NCBI GenBank assembly: GCA_000687975.1
Contig: JIAB01000001.1
Coordinates: 186,001 to 250,000 of the forward strand
Length of the DNA stretch: 64,000 nucleotides
DNA from: Lachnospiraceae bacterium AC2031
GTDB taxonomy: Bacteria > Bacillota > Clostridia > Lachnospirales > Lachnospiraceae
Direction: 5' to 3'
Shown here in pieces: positions 16,670 to 26,201 of this stretch. The position numbers and the translations under genes were made by a program. The notes below the pieces were generated by a model, which was given only the letters and a program-made list of their open reading frames with translations, did no database searches and was not told the origin of the DNA. Each line of letters starts with the position of its first letter. Position 1 is the stretch's first letter.

Positions 16670-17251
16670 TTATCCTAAAAATGGTGATACAGAAGAACTA
16701 TTTAAAATTTCTTCTCTTAAATCACCTGATACCTCTATGTTATTAGGAACGGCTATAAATATTGAAGCTGAAATAGCCTTAAGTTCGCCGCCCATTCCAT
16801 AACAGGCTCCACCAATAAAATCTATAATTCTCTGAGCACTCTCAAGCTGAAGACCTTCCATATTGATCACGATTGCCTTTCCCTTCTTAAGGAAATCTGC
16901 AACAGTCTGTGCATCATCAAACTCCTGAGGCTTTATTACAAATACCTCGCTGGACTTTGCTGATTTAGGTCTTCTTTCTGAACCAGATTCAAATGACACA
17001 AGCTTATCCGATGCATTTGATGCAGGTGCCGGATTGCCAAAGCTTGCAAACCTCTTTGTTTCTTTTGGTGTATGCTCATATGTTGGCTTTGCAGTAGTTC
17101 TTGGAGCTGGTCTAGCCGCTCTTCTTACTGGAGCCACATCTTCTTCATCGTCGTCATCTTCATCGAAGATATCATCATCTTCGTCGCCTTCATAATCATC
17201 ATCATCAGGAATCTTGAATAGATCAAAAAAACTCTTCCTGCCAGTTGCCAT
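16670..17251 (-). CDS. sepF: Cell division protein SepF
   Basis: A 193-residue protein that bundles FtsZ filaments and anchors them to the membrane at the septum. The N-terminus (MATGRKSFFDLFKIP) is the amphipathic membrane-binding helix. An acidic linker with runs of Asp (15-45) and a Pro/Ala/Arg-rich stretch follow. The conserved SepF core is at about 100-193 (VFVIKPQEFDDAQTVADFL, AIVINMEGL, RIIDFIGGACYGMGG). The acid-rich linker is longer than in B. subtilis. It sits 2 nt after yggS, the usual genome neighbour. Confidence 0.92.
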   Translation of the reverse strand: MATGRKSFFDLFKIPDDDDYEGDEDDDIFDEDDDDEEDVAPVRRAARPAPRTTAKPTYEHTPKETKRFASFGNPAPASNASDKLVSFESGSERRPKSAKSSEVFVIKPQEFDDAQTVADFLKKGKAIVINMEGLQLESAQRIIDFIGGACYGMGGELKAISASIFIAVPNNIEVSGDLREEILNSSSVSPFLG

Positions 17252-17253
17252 AA

Positions 17254-17961
17254 CTATTCTCCTTTATACTGTCTTTCTCCAAATATGGCAGTACCAACAC
17301 GAACCATAGTAGCTCCTTCTTCAACAGCTACAATATAGTCATTGGTCATGCCCATGGAAAGAATGGACATATCAACATTATCTATGTTTTGAGATTTTAT
17401 GTCAAGTAATAATTCATGCATCCCCTTGAAGATAGGTCTGTTTTCCTCAGGATCATCAACAAAAGGAGCGATTGTCATAAGACCTCTAATATGAATATGT
17501 CTATACTTTTCAGCTATTTCTTTTATAAGAGGAACAACCTCTTCTTTACTGACACCAAACTTTGTATCCTCACCAGCATAATTAACTTCAATAAGGACAT
17601 TTACATGTATGTCTCTTTTCTCAGCTTCCTTCTCTATAACCGAAGCAAGCTTTATAGAATCAACTGAATGAATAAGAACCGCTTTATTAATAATATATTT
17701 TACTTTATTAGTCTGCAGATGACCGATCTGATGGAACCTTACAGGAGTAGAAACTTCATCAAATTTTTCTCTAAGCTCCTGAGGCTTATTCTCACCAAAC
17801 TCGATAACATCAATATCTATAAGCTTTTCTATATCACTAAGAGGTTTAGTCTTACTTACAGCAATAAGCGTAACCTCCTCAGGTTTTCTTCCAACCTTCT
17901 TACAAGTTTCATTAATCTTTTCCCTGACTGCGCGATAATTATCTTGTATTACTTCTCCCAT
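17254..17961 (-). CDS. YggS-family pyridoxal phosphate homeostasis protein
   Basis: A 235-residue PLP-binding TIM-barrel protein (PLPBP/YggS). The cofactor lysine is in LIAVSKTKPL near residue 37. Other conserved blocks are FGENKPQEL, HQIGHLQTNKVKYI, LIEVNYAGEDTKFGV, GLMTIAPF and LSMGMTNDY. The family binds PLP and buffers its level without known enzyme activity. I chose ATG at 17961 (MGEVIQ): the upstream TTG is only 2 nt after GGAG, while the ATG has a workable spacing. The gene precedes sepF, as in many Firmicutes. Confidence 0.9.
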   Translation of the reverse strand: MGEVIQDNYRAVREKINETCKKVGRKPEEVTLIAVSKTKPLSDIEKLIDIDVIEFGENKPQELREKFDEVSTPVRFHQIGHLQTNKVKYIINKAVLIHSVDSIKLASVIEKEAEKRDIHVNVLIEVNYAGEDTKFGVSKEEVVPLIKEIAEKYRHIHIRGLMTIAPFVDDPEENRPIFKGMHELLLDIKSQNIDNVDMSILSMGMTNDYIVAVEEGATMVRVGTAIFGERQYKGE

Positions 17962-18002
17962 TTCCTTCAAAACTCCTTACCAAATGGTCCCAAAAAACTG
18001 AA

Positions 18003-19454
18003 TTAATATAATGTCTGATTAACAGATACCTGACTAGCATCAAGCACTATATTATCAAACTCTTTCAGATTCTCATCACTCTTTAGAATCGAGAACTCAT
18101 CCTGTGTTTTTACAACATTAACCTCTATAAACTCAGCAACACCTGTATTGGCCAGATATACTCCTGTTAAAGTATCTCTATCAAGCGATAATACTGGTGA
18201 TGCATCTGATTTGTCTTTACTAAGAATCTGATCCGTATCATAGAAGGTTTCTTCATCCACGTAATAATATGCATCATCTGTTTTATATACAATAAGATTA
18301 ACCTTCTGATTCTTAGATGACCCTTCAGCATCTCCAGCAGAAGCATCATCTTTACTCTTCTCAAACCTTCTTACAGTAACAGACTTTGTTGAAGAATTTT
18401 CAGACTCATTTATATATTCCTTTGGAATCTTATAAACTTCCTTTTCCTGAAGAGCAGAATTAGGAACCTTAAGTCCCTCAAACTTGTTAAGAATGATCTC
18501 AATATTCAGAAATCTCTCATCGATAAAATCAACCATGTATTTCTGAAGAGGAAGAACTAAAAAGTAGGACTCATCTCTTGGCAGAATTGAGAAGCTTGAA
18601 GTAACTTCATTTGGAGAATCATTTATAGTAAATCTAAGCTTATCTTCCGCTTGGATTGCTTTAGCCTGTTCCTCTGTGATCTGACATACTATATTCCAGT
18701 TTTCATCAGAAACAATCTTAAATACTGTAGAACCTGTATCCAGAATATCTCCAGATTTAAGAGATGTTTTCTTATAATTGTTCTTGTTGAAATCATCTTC
18801 AGAAAGAGTTTCCGGTGTCTTCTTTTCATATCCATCTGTGTAGTATGTAATAACACCGCTCTCGGTAGATTTGATAGTCTGAAGTGTAGAACTAACCTTT
18901 GTTCCTCCAGCATTGATCTGCTGCATCATTACATCACTGGAAAGCTCCATAACTTTACTCTCAACCTCAGACTTGAAGTTGTATAAATTAGAAAATGTCA
19001 CGTCTGAATATGACGCTTTATAAGTATCTATTGTAGATCTGATGCTGGCATAATCAGACTGAGTAAAAAGTCCATTACCATCATCGCTCTCTCCAGTAGC
19101 CTTTATGGCTGAGATAATATTTCCCGTCTCATCCACTGTACATACAGGAGCATTCTTCTTAACCTTATCACCATCGTGAACAAAGTAGATCATATATCCA
19201 GACTTTGAACATGTGATCTCAATCTCATTTCGGAGAGCTATTCCTGTGCAGGTAATATTACTGTTAATATTACTTGAACCAACCTTATAGGTAGTTATAG
19301 GCTCTTTCATAAAGGAAATGATAATACTTGCAATTACGTATATAAGAATAATAGAGAAAATGATAATTGTGGAATTAAGTCTTGCAGATCTGCTAAGTCT
19401 TATGACATTACCATTTACCCTCTTCTTTTTTTTCTGATTAGTTGTATTATTCAT
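18003..19454 (-). CDS. HlyD-like envelope protein of the sepF/divIVA cluster
   Basis: A 483-residue protein with one N-terminal transmembrane helix (about 29-50) and a large extracytoplasmic part. Residues 60-110 (GIALRNEIEITCSKSGYMIYFVHDGDKVKKNAPV) resemble a biotinyl/lipoyl-like half of HlyD adaptors; SGVITYYTDGYE near 200 looks like the second half, and a beta-rich C-terminal region follows. HlyD proteins connect inner membrane pumps to the outside, yet no pump gene is next to it. Genes of this type are found in Clostridia between the D,D-carboxypeptidase/mre region and sepF (from memory), so a cell envelope or division role is plausible. Not assigned further. Confidence 0.65.
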   Translation of the reverse strand: MNNTTNQKKKKRVNGNVIRLSRSARLNSTIIIFSIILIYVIASIIISFMKEPITTYKVGSSNINSNITCTGIALRNEIEITCSKSGYMIYFVHDGDKVKKNAPVCTVDETGNIISAIKATGESDDGNGLFTQSDYASIRSTIDTYKASYSDVTFSNLYNFKSEVESKVMELSSDVMMQQINAGGTKVSSTLQTIKSTESGVITYYTDGYEKKTPETLSEDDFNKNNYKKTSLKSGDILDTGSTVFKIVSDENWNIVCQITEEQAKAIQAEDKLRFTINDSPNEVTSSFSILPRDESYFLVLPLQKYMVDFIDERFLNIEIILNKFEGLKVPNSALQEKEVYKIPKEYINESENSSTKSVTVRRFEKSKDDASAGDAEGSSKNQKVNLIVYKTDDAYYYVDEETFYDTDQILSKDKSDASPVLSLDRDTLTGVYLANTGVAEFIEVNVVKTQDEFSILKSDENLKEFDNIVLDASQVSVNQTLY

Positions 19455-19464
19455 TGCTATCCCT

Positions 19465-20454
19465 TTATTGAGTGAGATTAAACATTATACCTATCTTATC
19501 ATACAGGTCATCCTGTGATACTGAATCCGCCACAAATATAGAATAAGAACTTCCATCTATTGTAACATTTAACGCAAGTATATTTCCGGCCGCCTTTGTA
19601 GTTCCTGTTTTCCAGGAATCCATAGTTATATTGGAAGGCAGCTTGTAATTACCTGCAAGAAACTGATTGGTCGGAGTTATATCATCCTCAAGAACCTGTC
19701 CGTCAGCTGTCGTATAAGAATATGTAAATGAATTATATGAATCAATCTCACGGATTATCTCATACTTCTCAGATTCCTCTAAGATAAGATACATATCATA
19801 TGCAGTAATATAATGATTGTCATCATGAAGACCATGTGGATTAACAAAATGTGATCCCGTGGCACCAATCTGATAAGCTTTCTGATTCATTCTTTCGCAG
19901 AAGGCAGATTCGCTTCCACTCACATGCTCTGCAAGAATTACAGCGAAATCATTATACGACTTCATAAGAAGTCCATACAGAAGATTTCTAACTGTAATAG
20001 TGTAACCAGCTTTTAGCTGACTTACAAGAGCACCTTCCTCAGTAATCTGAGTATCATGAGTCAGAGTGATCTGATCATCAAGACTTATCTCTCCGTTATA
20101 TAATGCATCGCAAACAACTATAGCAGTCATAAGCTTAGTTGTACTTGCCGGATAAATTCTTTTAAGTGAGTTATAAGAAACTATAGCCTCATGTGTTTCA
20201 TTATTTACAAGAAGCGCTGCATAAGTGTCAGCAGTAAAATTATCAGGAGACACATCTGCACAGTCAGGAATAACAGCATATTCTGACTGATAACCACCAT
20301 AGGATATGGTGTGCAGGCTTGGACTTAATGAAACTTCATTAATAGTTTCCATGTCATAATGAGAATCATAATTCACATTTTTGACAATAAAAAAGGTAAC
20401 GCTTCCTATAGCAAGAAGCATTAACAGTATGTAATAGATAATAGCTTTACCCAT
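19465..20454 (-). CDS. D-alanyl-D-alanine carboxypeptidase (DacF-like serine hydrolase)
   Basis: A 329-residue exported penicillin-binding enzyme of the S11 family. An N-terminal hydrophobic segment (5-25) anchors or exports it. The three catalytic motifs are STTK (S104, K107), SYN (S166, N168) and KTG (282-284). These enzymes remove the terminal D-alanine from peptidoglycan stem peptides and so limit cross-linking. It lacks the long C-terminal membrane helix domain of classic PBP5; the protein ends soon after the catalytic domain. An AAAGGA site and tight spacing place it in the rodA-mgsA series. Confidence 0.87.
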   Translation of the reverse strand: MGKAIIYYILLMLLAIGSVTFFIVKNVNYDSHYDMETINEVSLSPSLHTISYGGYQSEYAVIPDCADVSPDNFTADTYAALLVNNETHEAIVSYNSLKRIYPASTTKLMTAIVVCDALYNGEISLDDQITLTHDTQITEEGALVSQLKAGYTITVRNLLYGLLMKSYNDFAVILAEHVSGSESAFCERMNQKAYQIGATGSHFVNPHGLHDDNHYITAYDMYLILEESEKYEIIREIDSYNSFTYSYTTADGQVLEDDITPTNQFLAGNYKLPSNITMDSWKTGTTKAAGNILALNVTIDGSSYSIFVADSVSQDDLYDKIGIMFNLTQ

Positions 20455-20466
20455 TCGTATATCCTT

Positions 20467-20865
20467 TTAATTTTTATAGAGACTTCTCCAGTCAAGATCT
20501 CCTCTTTCAAGAGCCTTGATAAGAAGCTCTGCAGTAGCCAGATTAGAAGCTAGAGGAATATTATATATATCACATAATGTAGATATCTTATTGAAATCGT
20601 TATTATGTGGCTGGCTCATACTGTTCTCTCTTAAGAAGATAACCATATCCATCTGATTACTCTCTATCTGAGTAGCTATCTGCTCAACACCACCAAGATG
20701 ACCAGCAAGGAACTTATGAACATTAACACCAGATGCCTCTTCAACAAGACGACCTGTAGTCGCTGTAGAATATACATCATGTCTTTCAAGTATTCCGCGG
20801 TATGCTATGCAGAAGTTCTGCATAAGCTTCTTTTTAGGATCGTGAGCTATTAGTACAATATTCAC
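20467..20865 (-). CDS. mgsA: Methylglyoxal synthase family protein with an altered active site
   Basis: A 132-residue protein with the full-length MgsA fold. The N-terminal phosphate-binding part is kept (IAHDPKK with H8, D9 and K11; TATTGR at 34-39). H87 and D90 (QPHNND) match the conserved His and Asp of PHxPD. However, the motif GPLGGDQQ, which contains the catalytic base (Asp71 in E. coli), reads GHLGGVEQ here, with V60 (codon GTT) in place of Asp, and the later RDP is REN. MgsA converts dihydroxyacetone phosphate to methylglyoxal and phosphate. With the base missing, the protein may be inactive, use the neighbouring E61, or do something else. Its place after rodA is conserved in Firmicutes. 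Confidence 0.8.
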   Translation of the reverse strand: MNIVLIAHDPKKKLMQNFCIAYRGILERHDVYSTATTGRLVEEASGVNVHKFLAGHLGGVEQIATQIESNQMDMVIFLRENSMSQPHNNDFNKISTLCDIYNIPLASNLATAELLIKALERGDLDWRSLYKN

Positions 20866-20887
20866 CGTAAGACCTCCAACATCTATT

Positions 20888-21997
20888 TTAATACTTTCTT
20901 TTTTGCAAACTTATATTTAATACGATACCAATTCCAATAGCTGAACTCATAAGTGATGTAAGTCCATAACTGATGAAAGGAAGTGGGATTCCTGTATTAG
21001 GCAGTACTCTTGTGGCAACACCAATATTGATAAAAGACTGATAACCAATAAGTGCAGCCATTCCTACAGATATCAGCTTGCCAACATCGTCTCTGGCCTG
21101 CCTTCCTGCTCTAATACATTGTAACACTATAAGCAAAATAATTCCAATTATTATTACACTACCGAAAAAGCCAAATGCTTCTCCAACTGCAGAGAAGATA
21201 AAATCCGTCTGCTGCTCAGAAATCAGATTCGTATCACCTGTATTTGCCTCGCCTTTTTTGCCAAGACCCTTACCCATAAGCTGGCCAGAACCTATAGCCA
21301 TAACAGAGTTTTCCTGCTGTCTTGACTCATCCTCATACTCAGATGGATATATAAAGGACATGATACGTTTTACCTGATGCTCATAGAGAAGTTTCTGATC
21401 ATCTCTCTGAATATACCAAAGGAAAACACTTACAAGAGGTATAAGAATAAGAAGTGCTATACCTATTATCTTATAACTAAGACCTGACAGATAGAAAAGA
21501 GTCAGGACAACCATTGTAAGACAGATAAGTGTTGAAAGGTCAGGCTCCTGATAAATAAGGAATGAAGGAATAGCCCAGAAAAAGACAAATCCCATAATTC
21601 CTCTAAGGCTGTTAACCTTTTCATCATCCATAAGCTTACTTAGATAAGCAGCAAAGAAAATGATCATGATTGTCTTTGTAAGCTCAGAAGGCTGGAATCT
21701 GATACCCGCAATTGTAAACCATCTTGTAGCAGAGTTAACTGTAGATCCAGCAATAAGAACCAGAACAAGCAAAACAACACTAAAGAAATAAAGAGGTATA
21801 TATAGTCTCGATATCAAATGGTAATCAATCACAGATAACGTAAGCATAATTACGATAGAAACCGCAACACCGACTGCCTGCTTTACTGTAAATTCATCAT
21901 CAACGCTGTTAATAATGAATACTCCGAGTACCATAAGAGCAATAACCAAGAACAACAATATGAAATTATAATTCTTAAAATTATATTTCTTAAACAA
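20888..21997 (-). CDS. rodA: Rod shape-determining SEDS glycosyltransferase RodA
   Basis: A 369-residue polytopic membrane protein with about ten transmembrane segments. The SEDS signatures are GAxxNSATRWFTIAGIRFQPSEL-like (seen as SATRWFTI and FQPSELTK near 90-106), QEPDLST (about 150), GSGQLMGKGLGKKGE (about 236) and the C-terminal PNTGIPLPFISYG (about 331-343). RodA polymerises lipid II into glycan strands during elongation, together with a class B PBP. The gene follows mrdA (PBP2) by 1 nt, the expected partner. FtsW or SpoVE are the paralogues, and context favours RodA. Confidence 0.92.
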   Translation of the reverse strand: MFKKYNFKNYNFILLFLVIALMVLGVFIINSVDDEFTVKQAVGVAVSIVIMLTLSVIDYHLISRLYIPLYFFSVVLLVLVLIAGSTVNSATRWFTIAGIRFQPSELTKTIMIIFFAAYLSKLMDDEKVNSLRGIMGFVFFWAIPSFLIYQEPDLSTLICLTMVVLTLFYLSGLSYKIIGIALLILIPLVSVFLWYIQRDDQKLLYEHQVKRIMSFIYPSEYEDESRQQENSVMAIGSGQLMGKGLGKKGEANTGDTNLISEQQTDFIFSAVGEAFGFFGSVIIIGIILLIVLQCIRAGRQARDDVGKLISVGMAALIGYQSFINIGVATRVLPNTGIPLPFISYGLTSLMSSAIGIGIVLNISLQKRKY

Positions 21998-21998
21998 T

Positions 21999-24851
21999 TT
22001 AATCTCCTACTACACCACCATCATCAGTGAATGTGGCATCATTAAGTGCTTCTTTATCATACATATATGCATAGATGAATCCAGTCAGATCCGCCGCATT
22101 AGATGAAGCGTATCCATTTGGAATTACAGTAGTAACTGAAACCTCAGGCGCGGTATATGGCGCGTATGAAATAAAGAGCGCATGCGCCGGCCTGTCTTCA
22201 CCTTCCTGAGCGGTTCCTGTTTTACCAGCAATCTGTACATTAACAGAATTAAGAAGCTTATTATCTTTAAGGTCGTCAGTAACAACCAATCGCATACCAG
22301 TATGCACCTGATTCCAGAGAGCACTATCGATATTTACCTGAGATGCGATGGTATGATTAGATGTTCTGACTACATTTCCTTCATAATCCGTTATCTTATT
22401 CATTAGAGACAGATTATAGCAGGTACCACCATTTGCAATAGTTGTAACATAACGAGACAGCTGAACCGGAGCATAGTTATGAGTACCCTGTCCGATAGCA
22501 CTAGTAACAGCATCGTTATTAGAAAACTTAGGTGCTATCTCTTCTATCTCTATTCCAGACTTTTCAGTAAGTCCGAACATACTAGCATATTTCTTAAGAC
22601 TTGCAAGGCCCTCATCATCCACATATGAGCCAGATCTTGTAGCAAGTCTGTATCCAACCGTAAAGAAGAAATAATTACATGAAATGTCTATGGCAGTTGG
22701 AATACCAATAGAACCATGAGTCAGATGATAATCTCTATAAATCCAGCACTTAGGTTTTGTATATACATCCTCAAAAACACCAAGGTCGGTAATATACTCA
22801 TCTATACCGAGAACTCCTTCAGATACACCAGCTACAGCAGAAATAGGTTTAAATGTTGAACCAGGAGCGGTTCTCATCATGGTAGCTCTGTTATATAGAG
22901 GATTCGTATGATCCTCAAGAAGTGATGCATAATAATCTGGATCAACATAGTTAGTCAGATAGTTATTATCATAGCTAGGATAACTTACCATAGCTCTGAC
23001 TTCACCAGTATTTACATCCGTAACAACAACAGCACCTGAACAAGGTGTAAGTGCAAGCATTGCTGGAGTAATTTCAAGAGATGTAAGCTTTGCCATAATA
23101 AATCCATAAGGAGTCATGGCACCAGATCTAAATGCAGTAAGCTCTACATCACCTTCTTCAGTAAGTACGCCCTGATCATAAAGAAGCTCTATAACATCAT
23201 AACTTGAAAGGCTTCCCTCTCTGATCATATTTCTTATAACACGGTTATTGAAATCCTCATCATCCTGAAGATATTCGATAATATAGTCGATGAGCATACT
23301 ATAGATTTCATCAGAATCATAGTATTTGTCATCTTCTTCAATAGAAGTAATATCTATAGCTTCAACACTAATAAGATATCTCAAGAAATCCTGAAGTGAA
23401 GTTTCATCATTTGTATAAGCAAGGAACTTCTTTGAATTCTGATTAACCTTACCTACATCATAGATACCTTGAGCACTAAGCATCTCACATATATATTCAC
23501 AGTAGTCCTTATATTCTGTATCCAGATTCTCAAGTTCAACTGGATTATCAGTAAGGAGTCCCTCCATAGTTTCAAGAGTATAAGCCTGTCTTGTTGTAAA
23601 GTTTGAATAAACCTGCTGCTCAAGTTCTGTAGCATCAGGACCATTCATATGTGAAAGCTTCAGCTGATTATTACTAAAGAATGCGGCATACACATCAGTA
23701 ATAGGAATGATCTTCTCTTTATTACCTTCCGCGGCATAAGCGATATTATGAATCTTAGACATGAGAATAGATGCGATTTCCTTCTCGAGCATATCATAAC
23801 AATACTTCTGAAGATCTGAATCAATGGTAAGGTAGATATCATTTCCTGCTATAGAAGGTGTATCACTTGTTACTTCCAGGACTTTACCAAGATTATCTAC
23901 AAAAAGAACCTGTTCACCATCAGTACCATGAAGGTCTGTTTCAAACACCCTTTCAATACCTGATTTTCCAACGACATCAGAACTATTATACTTATTTTCA
24001 CCCAACTCATCATTGAGCATATCTATATCTTCCTGAGATGCTTTACCAACATATCCAATGATATGTGAAAAATACTTGGCATCATTATAGACACGGCTTG
24101 ATTCAATAAGAATATCCATGCCAAGAAGATTATCTTTATTTTCAGTGATCGCAGCTCGGCTCTTTTCTGATATATTATGAGCAATCTCTACAGGAACATA
24201 CTGCTGGAAACGGTTCAGCCACAGATTATATCTGCAGGCAAGGATCTTCATAGCAGTCTCATCGTCATAATCACTGCTTATTTCAAAAAGTTTCTTCAGA
24301 TAATCTACAACCTCTTTAGGTTTAGCATTAAGCTGCTCGTCAGTAAGATCATCTACTGTATCAGCCGCATAAACATCCTTAAGGAAGTTCTTTAATACCT
24401 GGCCTTCAACATTATAGGAATACTTACCGTCTTTATAGTCTATTCTGAAAGAAGAATCGATGTCATCTCCATTTGACTGTAAGATTCCAAGTGTATTTGC
24501 AATAATACGATTCTTAAGAACATTTTCAGATATATTCATATTCTCAGCATCTATAGGGAGCTGATTACTATTTCCAAATGTAAGCGTATAAGCAATCTTG
24601 TTATAAGCAAGAAGATTACCGTTTACATCGTATATATTTCCACGAATAGAATTAACTGTAAGTGTTTTCTCTGACTTAACCTCAAAGCTCTTTGAATAAT
24701 CTTCACCCTGTTCAATCTGAAGAGTAAAGAGTCGGTTAATAAGAATAGTAAAAAGCACCAAAATAAGGAGTGTTACCGGGAACACTCTGCTCTTGATATA
24801 TTCTAAAGTGATTTCCTTAAAGGATATAAAAAGATCCTTAAGCAATCTCAT
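21999..24851 (-). CDS. mrdA: Penicillin-binding protein 2, elongation transpeptidase, with a large insertion
   Basis: A 950-residue class B PBP. A transmembrane helix lies at about 24-43, followed by the dimerisation domain (RGNIYDVNGNLLAYN at 70-84; VVGKSGIERVFE near 293-304) and a transpeptidase domain with GSTFK (S665, K668), SCN (724-726) and KTGT (877-880). It cross-links new peptidoglycan together with RodA. Typical Firmicute PBP2 proteins have about 650-750 residues. Here the stretch of about 375-600, between LTIDSDLQKYCYDML and SGAVVVTDVNTGEVRA, is an added, mostly helical, acidic region. It overlaps mreD by 14 nt at its start. Confidence 0.92.
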   Translation of the reverse strand: MRLLKDLFISFKEITLEYIKSRVFPVTLLILVLFTILINRLFTLQIEQGEDYSKSFEVKSEKTLTVNSIRGNIYDVNGNLLAYNKIAYTLTFGNSNQLPIDAENMNISENVLKNRIIANTLGILQSNGDDIDSSFRIDYKDGKYSYNVEGQVLKNFLKDVYAADTVDDLTDEQLNAKPKEVVDYLKKLFEISSDYDDETAMKILACRYNLWLNRFQQYVPVEIAHNISEKSRAAITENKDNLLGMDILIESSRVYNDAKYFSHIIGYVGKASQEDIDMLNDELGENKYNSSDVVGKSGIERVFETDLHGTDGEQVLFVDNLGKVLEVTSDTPSIAGNDIYLTIDSDLQKYCYDMLEKEIASILMSKIHNIAYAAEGNKEKIIPITDVYAAFFSNNQLKLSHMNGPDATELEQQVYSNFTTRQAYTLETMEGLLTDNPVELENLDTEYKDYCEYICEMLSAQGIYDVGKVNQNSKKFLAYTNDETSLQDFLRYLISVEAIDITSIEEDDKYYDSDEIYSMLIDYIIEYLQDDEDFNNRVIRNMIREGSLSSYDVIELLYDQGVLTEEGDVELTAFRSGAMTPYGFIMAKLTSLEITPAMLALTPCSGAVVVTDVNTGEVRAMVSYPSYDNNYLTNYVDPDYYASLLEDHTNPLYNRATMMRTAPGSTFKPISAVAGVSEGVLGIDEYITDLGVFEDVYTKPKCWIYRDYHLTHGSIGIPTAIDISCNYFFFTVGYRLATRSGSYVDDEGLASLKKYASMFGLTEKSGIEIEEIAPKFSNNDAVTSAIGQGTHNYAPVQLSRYVTTIANGGTCYNLSLMNKITDYEGNVVRTSNHTIASQVNIDSALWNQVHTGMRLVVTDDLKDNKLLNSVNVQIAGKTGTAQEGEDRPAHALFISYAPYTAPEVSVTTVIPNGYASSNAADLTGFIYAYMYDKEALNDATFTDDGGVVGD

Positions 24852-25350
24852 TTTTCTCTACCCTCTTCTTTATAGCCTTATTGATTCGAACATATATTCT
24901 ATAGATAACAATTGTCGCAATAACAGTTGAAAGAATATGTGGCAGGAATATATGTACAAAATAAAAGCTAAGATTAGTTCTATTACGAAGCAAAAATGCA
25001 GCAACGTATGTTATAAAATCAAATACAGTTTCGTCCACAATAATAATGAAAACGGGCATCATAACATCCTCCATAAGGTATTGCTTATGGAAGGCACCGT
25101 TAAGATATCCGATTATCATAAATAGAAAGCAATATGGACCAATCAGAGTACCAAAAAAGATATCATACAGAAAGCCCGAAACAAAGCCTGTTAGAAGTCC
25201 TTCTCTTCTACCTCTCATAATTCCGAAAGACATGGTAACGATCAGAAGCAGATTAGGTGCTATACCACGAACATTATGAAAGGAAAAAAGTACACTCTGT
25301 AAAAGAAATGAAATTATTATAAGTAATAATATAACAAACGATCTACGCAT
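24838..25350 (-). CDS. mreD: Rod shape-determining protein MreD
   Basis: A 170-residue integral membrane protein with five or six hydrophobic segments (about 5-22, 29-47, 54-75, 93-117, 126-150). Family features include NVRGIAPNLLLIVTMSFGIMRGRREGLLTGF near 27-57, with the Gly-rich RRxG turn, and GPYCFLFMIIGYLNG. MreD belongs to the elongasome and binds MreC. It shares one nucleotide with mreC (TAATG) and overlaps mrdA by 14 nt, indicating coupled translation. Confidence 0.88.
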   Translation of the reverse strand: MRRSFVILLLIIISFLLQSVLFSFHNVRGIAPNLLLIVTMSFGIMRGRREGLLTGFVSGFLYDIFFGTLIGPYCFLFMIIGYLNGAFHKQYLMEDVMMPVFIIIVDETVFDFITYVAAFLLRNRTNLSFYFVHIFLPHILSTVIATIVIYRIYVRINKAIKKRVEKNEIA

Positions 25351-26201
25351 TAGTAGTTCACTTCCTGTTTACGATCAAGAATAACAAGTACATCCTTGAT
25401 ATCATTAAAATTAACAGTCGGAATGATATGTGCCGTCTGAGTAAGATTATTGGAATCCTGTTCTACACTGGTAACATACCCTATGGTAATACCATAAAGA
25501 TATCTATCCGATACACTGGAGGTAATAATCTTATCACCTTCAGATACGATAGCATTTTTATCTATATCAGTTGCAAGAAGGTAACCAGCATCCATTGTCT
25601 GAATACTTCCCTCGATATTGCAGAGATTACCTGCTGTACCTATCTCACCTGTAACATTTGCTCTATCATCAATGATAGCTCTGACCTTTGCATAATCATC
25701 ATAGGATTCAACAACAATACCAAGAAGACCGTCATCACAGATAACATTACAGCCCTCATAAACCTCATCGTTGAGTCCCTTATTTATATAGAACTCATTA
25801 AACCAACCAGAAGAATTAACAGAAAATACTCTGGCTGCAGTCTTTCTATATTCAGGATAAAGTTCGTCAAGATCATACAGATCTCTAAGCGTCTGCAATT
25901 CAGCGAGCTCAGCTTCATTTTTTCCAATTTCATTCTGAAGATCTGTTACCTGACCACGAAGTTCTGTATTTTCATCTTTAAGTTCTTTAATATCACCAAA
26001 TACAGCCACTTTTTCTTCAACCCAGTCACCGATATCATTTACGCCCTCCTGGAGCGGAGTGATAACTCCACCGGTTATTTCTCTAACTGGTTTAAGCACT
26101 TCAGGAAAAAACGCTGATACAATGGTCAGCGCTATACAAATAACTGAAAGTGCAATCAGAAGATATTTAGGACTTAAATCTTTTTTATAATTGAATTTCA
26201 T
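25350..26201 (-). CDS. mreC: Rod shape-determining protein MreC
   Basis: A 283-residue bitopic protein. A transmembrane helix at about 13-33 is followed by a coiled coil (70-105, KELKDENTELRGQVTDL) and a beta-barrel-like domain. The latter shows the usual blocks AARVFSVNSSGWFNEFYINKG, GLLGIVVESYDDYAKVRAIID and NLCNIEGS. MreC is a scaffold outside the membrane that activates PBP2/RodA. It overlaps radC by 4 nt, with no mreB between them, unlike the common radC-mreB-mreC-mreD order. Confidence 0.9.
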   Translation of the reverse strand: MKFNYKKDLSPKYLLIALSVICIALTIVSAFFPEVLKPVREITGGVITPLQEGVNDIGDWVEEKVAVFGDIKELKDENTELRGQVTDLQNEIGKNEAELAELQTLRDLYDLDELYPEYRKTAARVFSVNSSGWFNEFYINKGLNDEVYEGCNVICDDGLLGIVVESYDDYAKVRAIIDDRANVTGEIGTAGNLCNIEGSIQTMDAGYLLATDIDKNAIVSEGDKIITSSVSDRYLYGITIGYVTSVEQDSNNLTQTAHIIPTVNFNDIKDVLVILDRKQEVNY

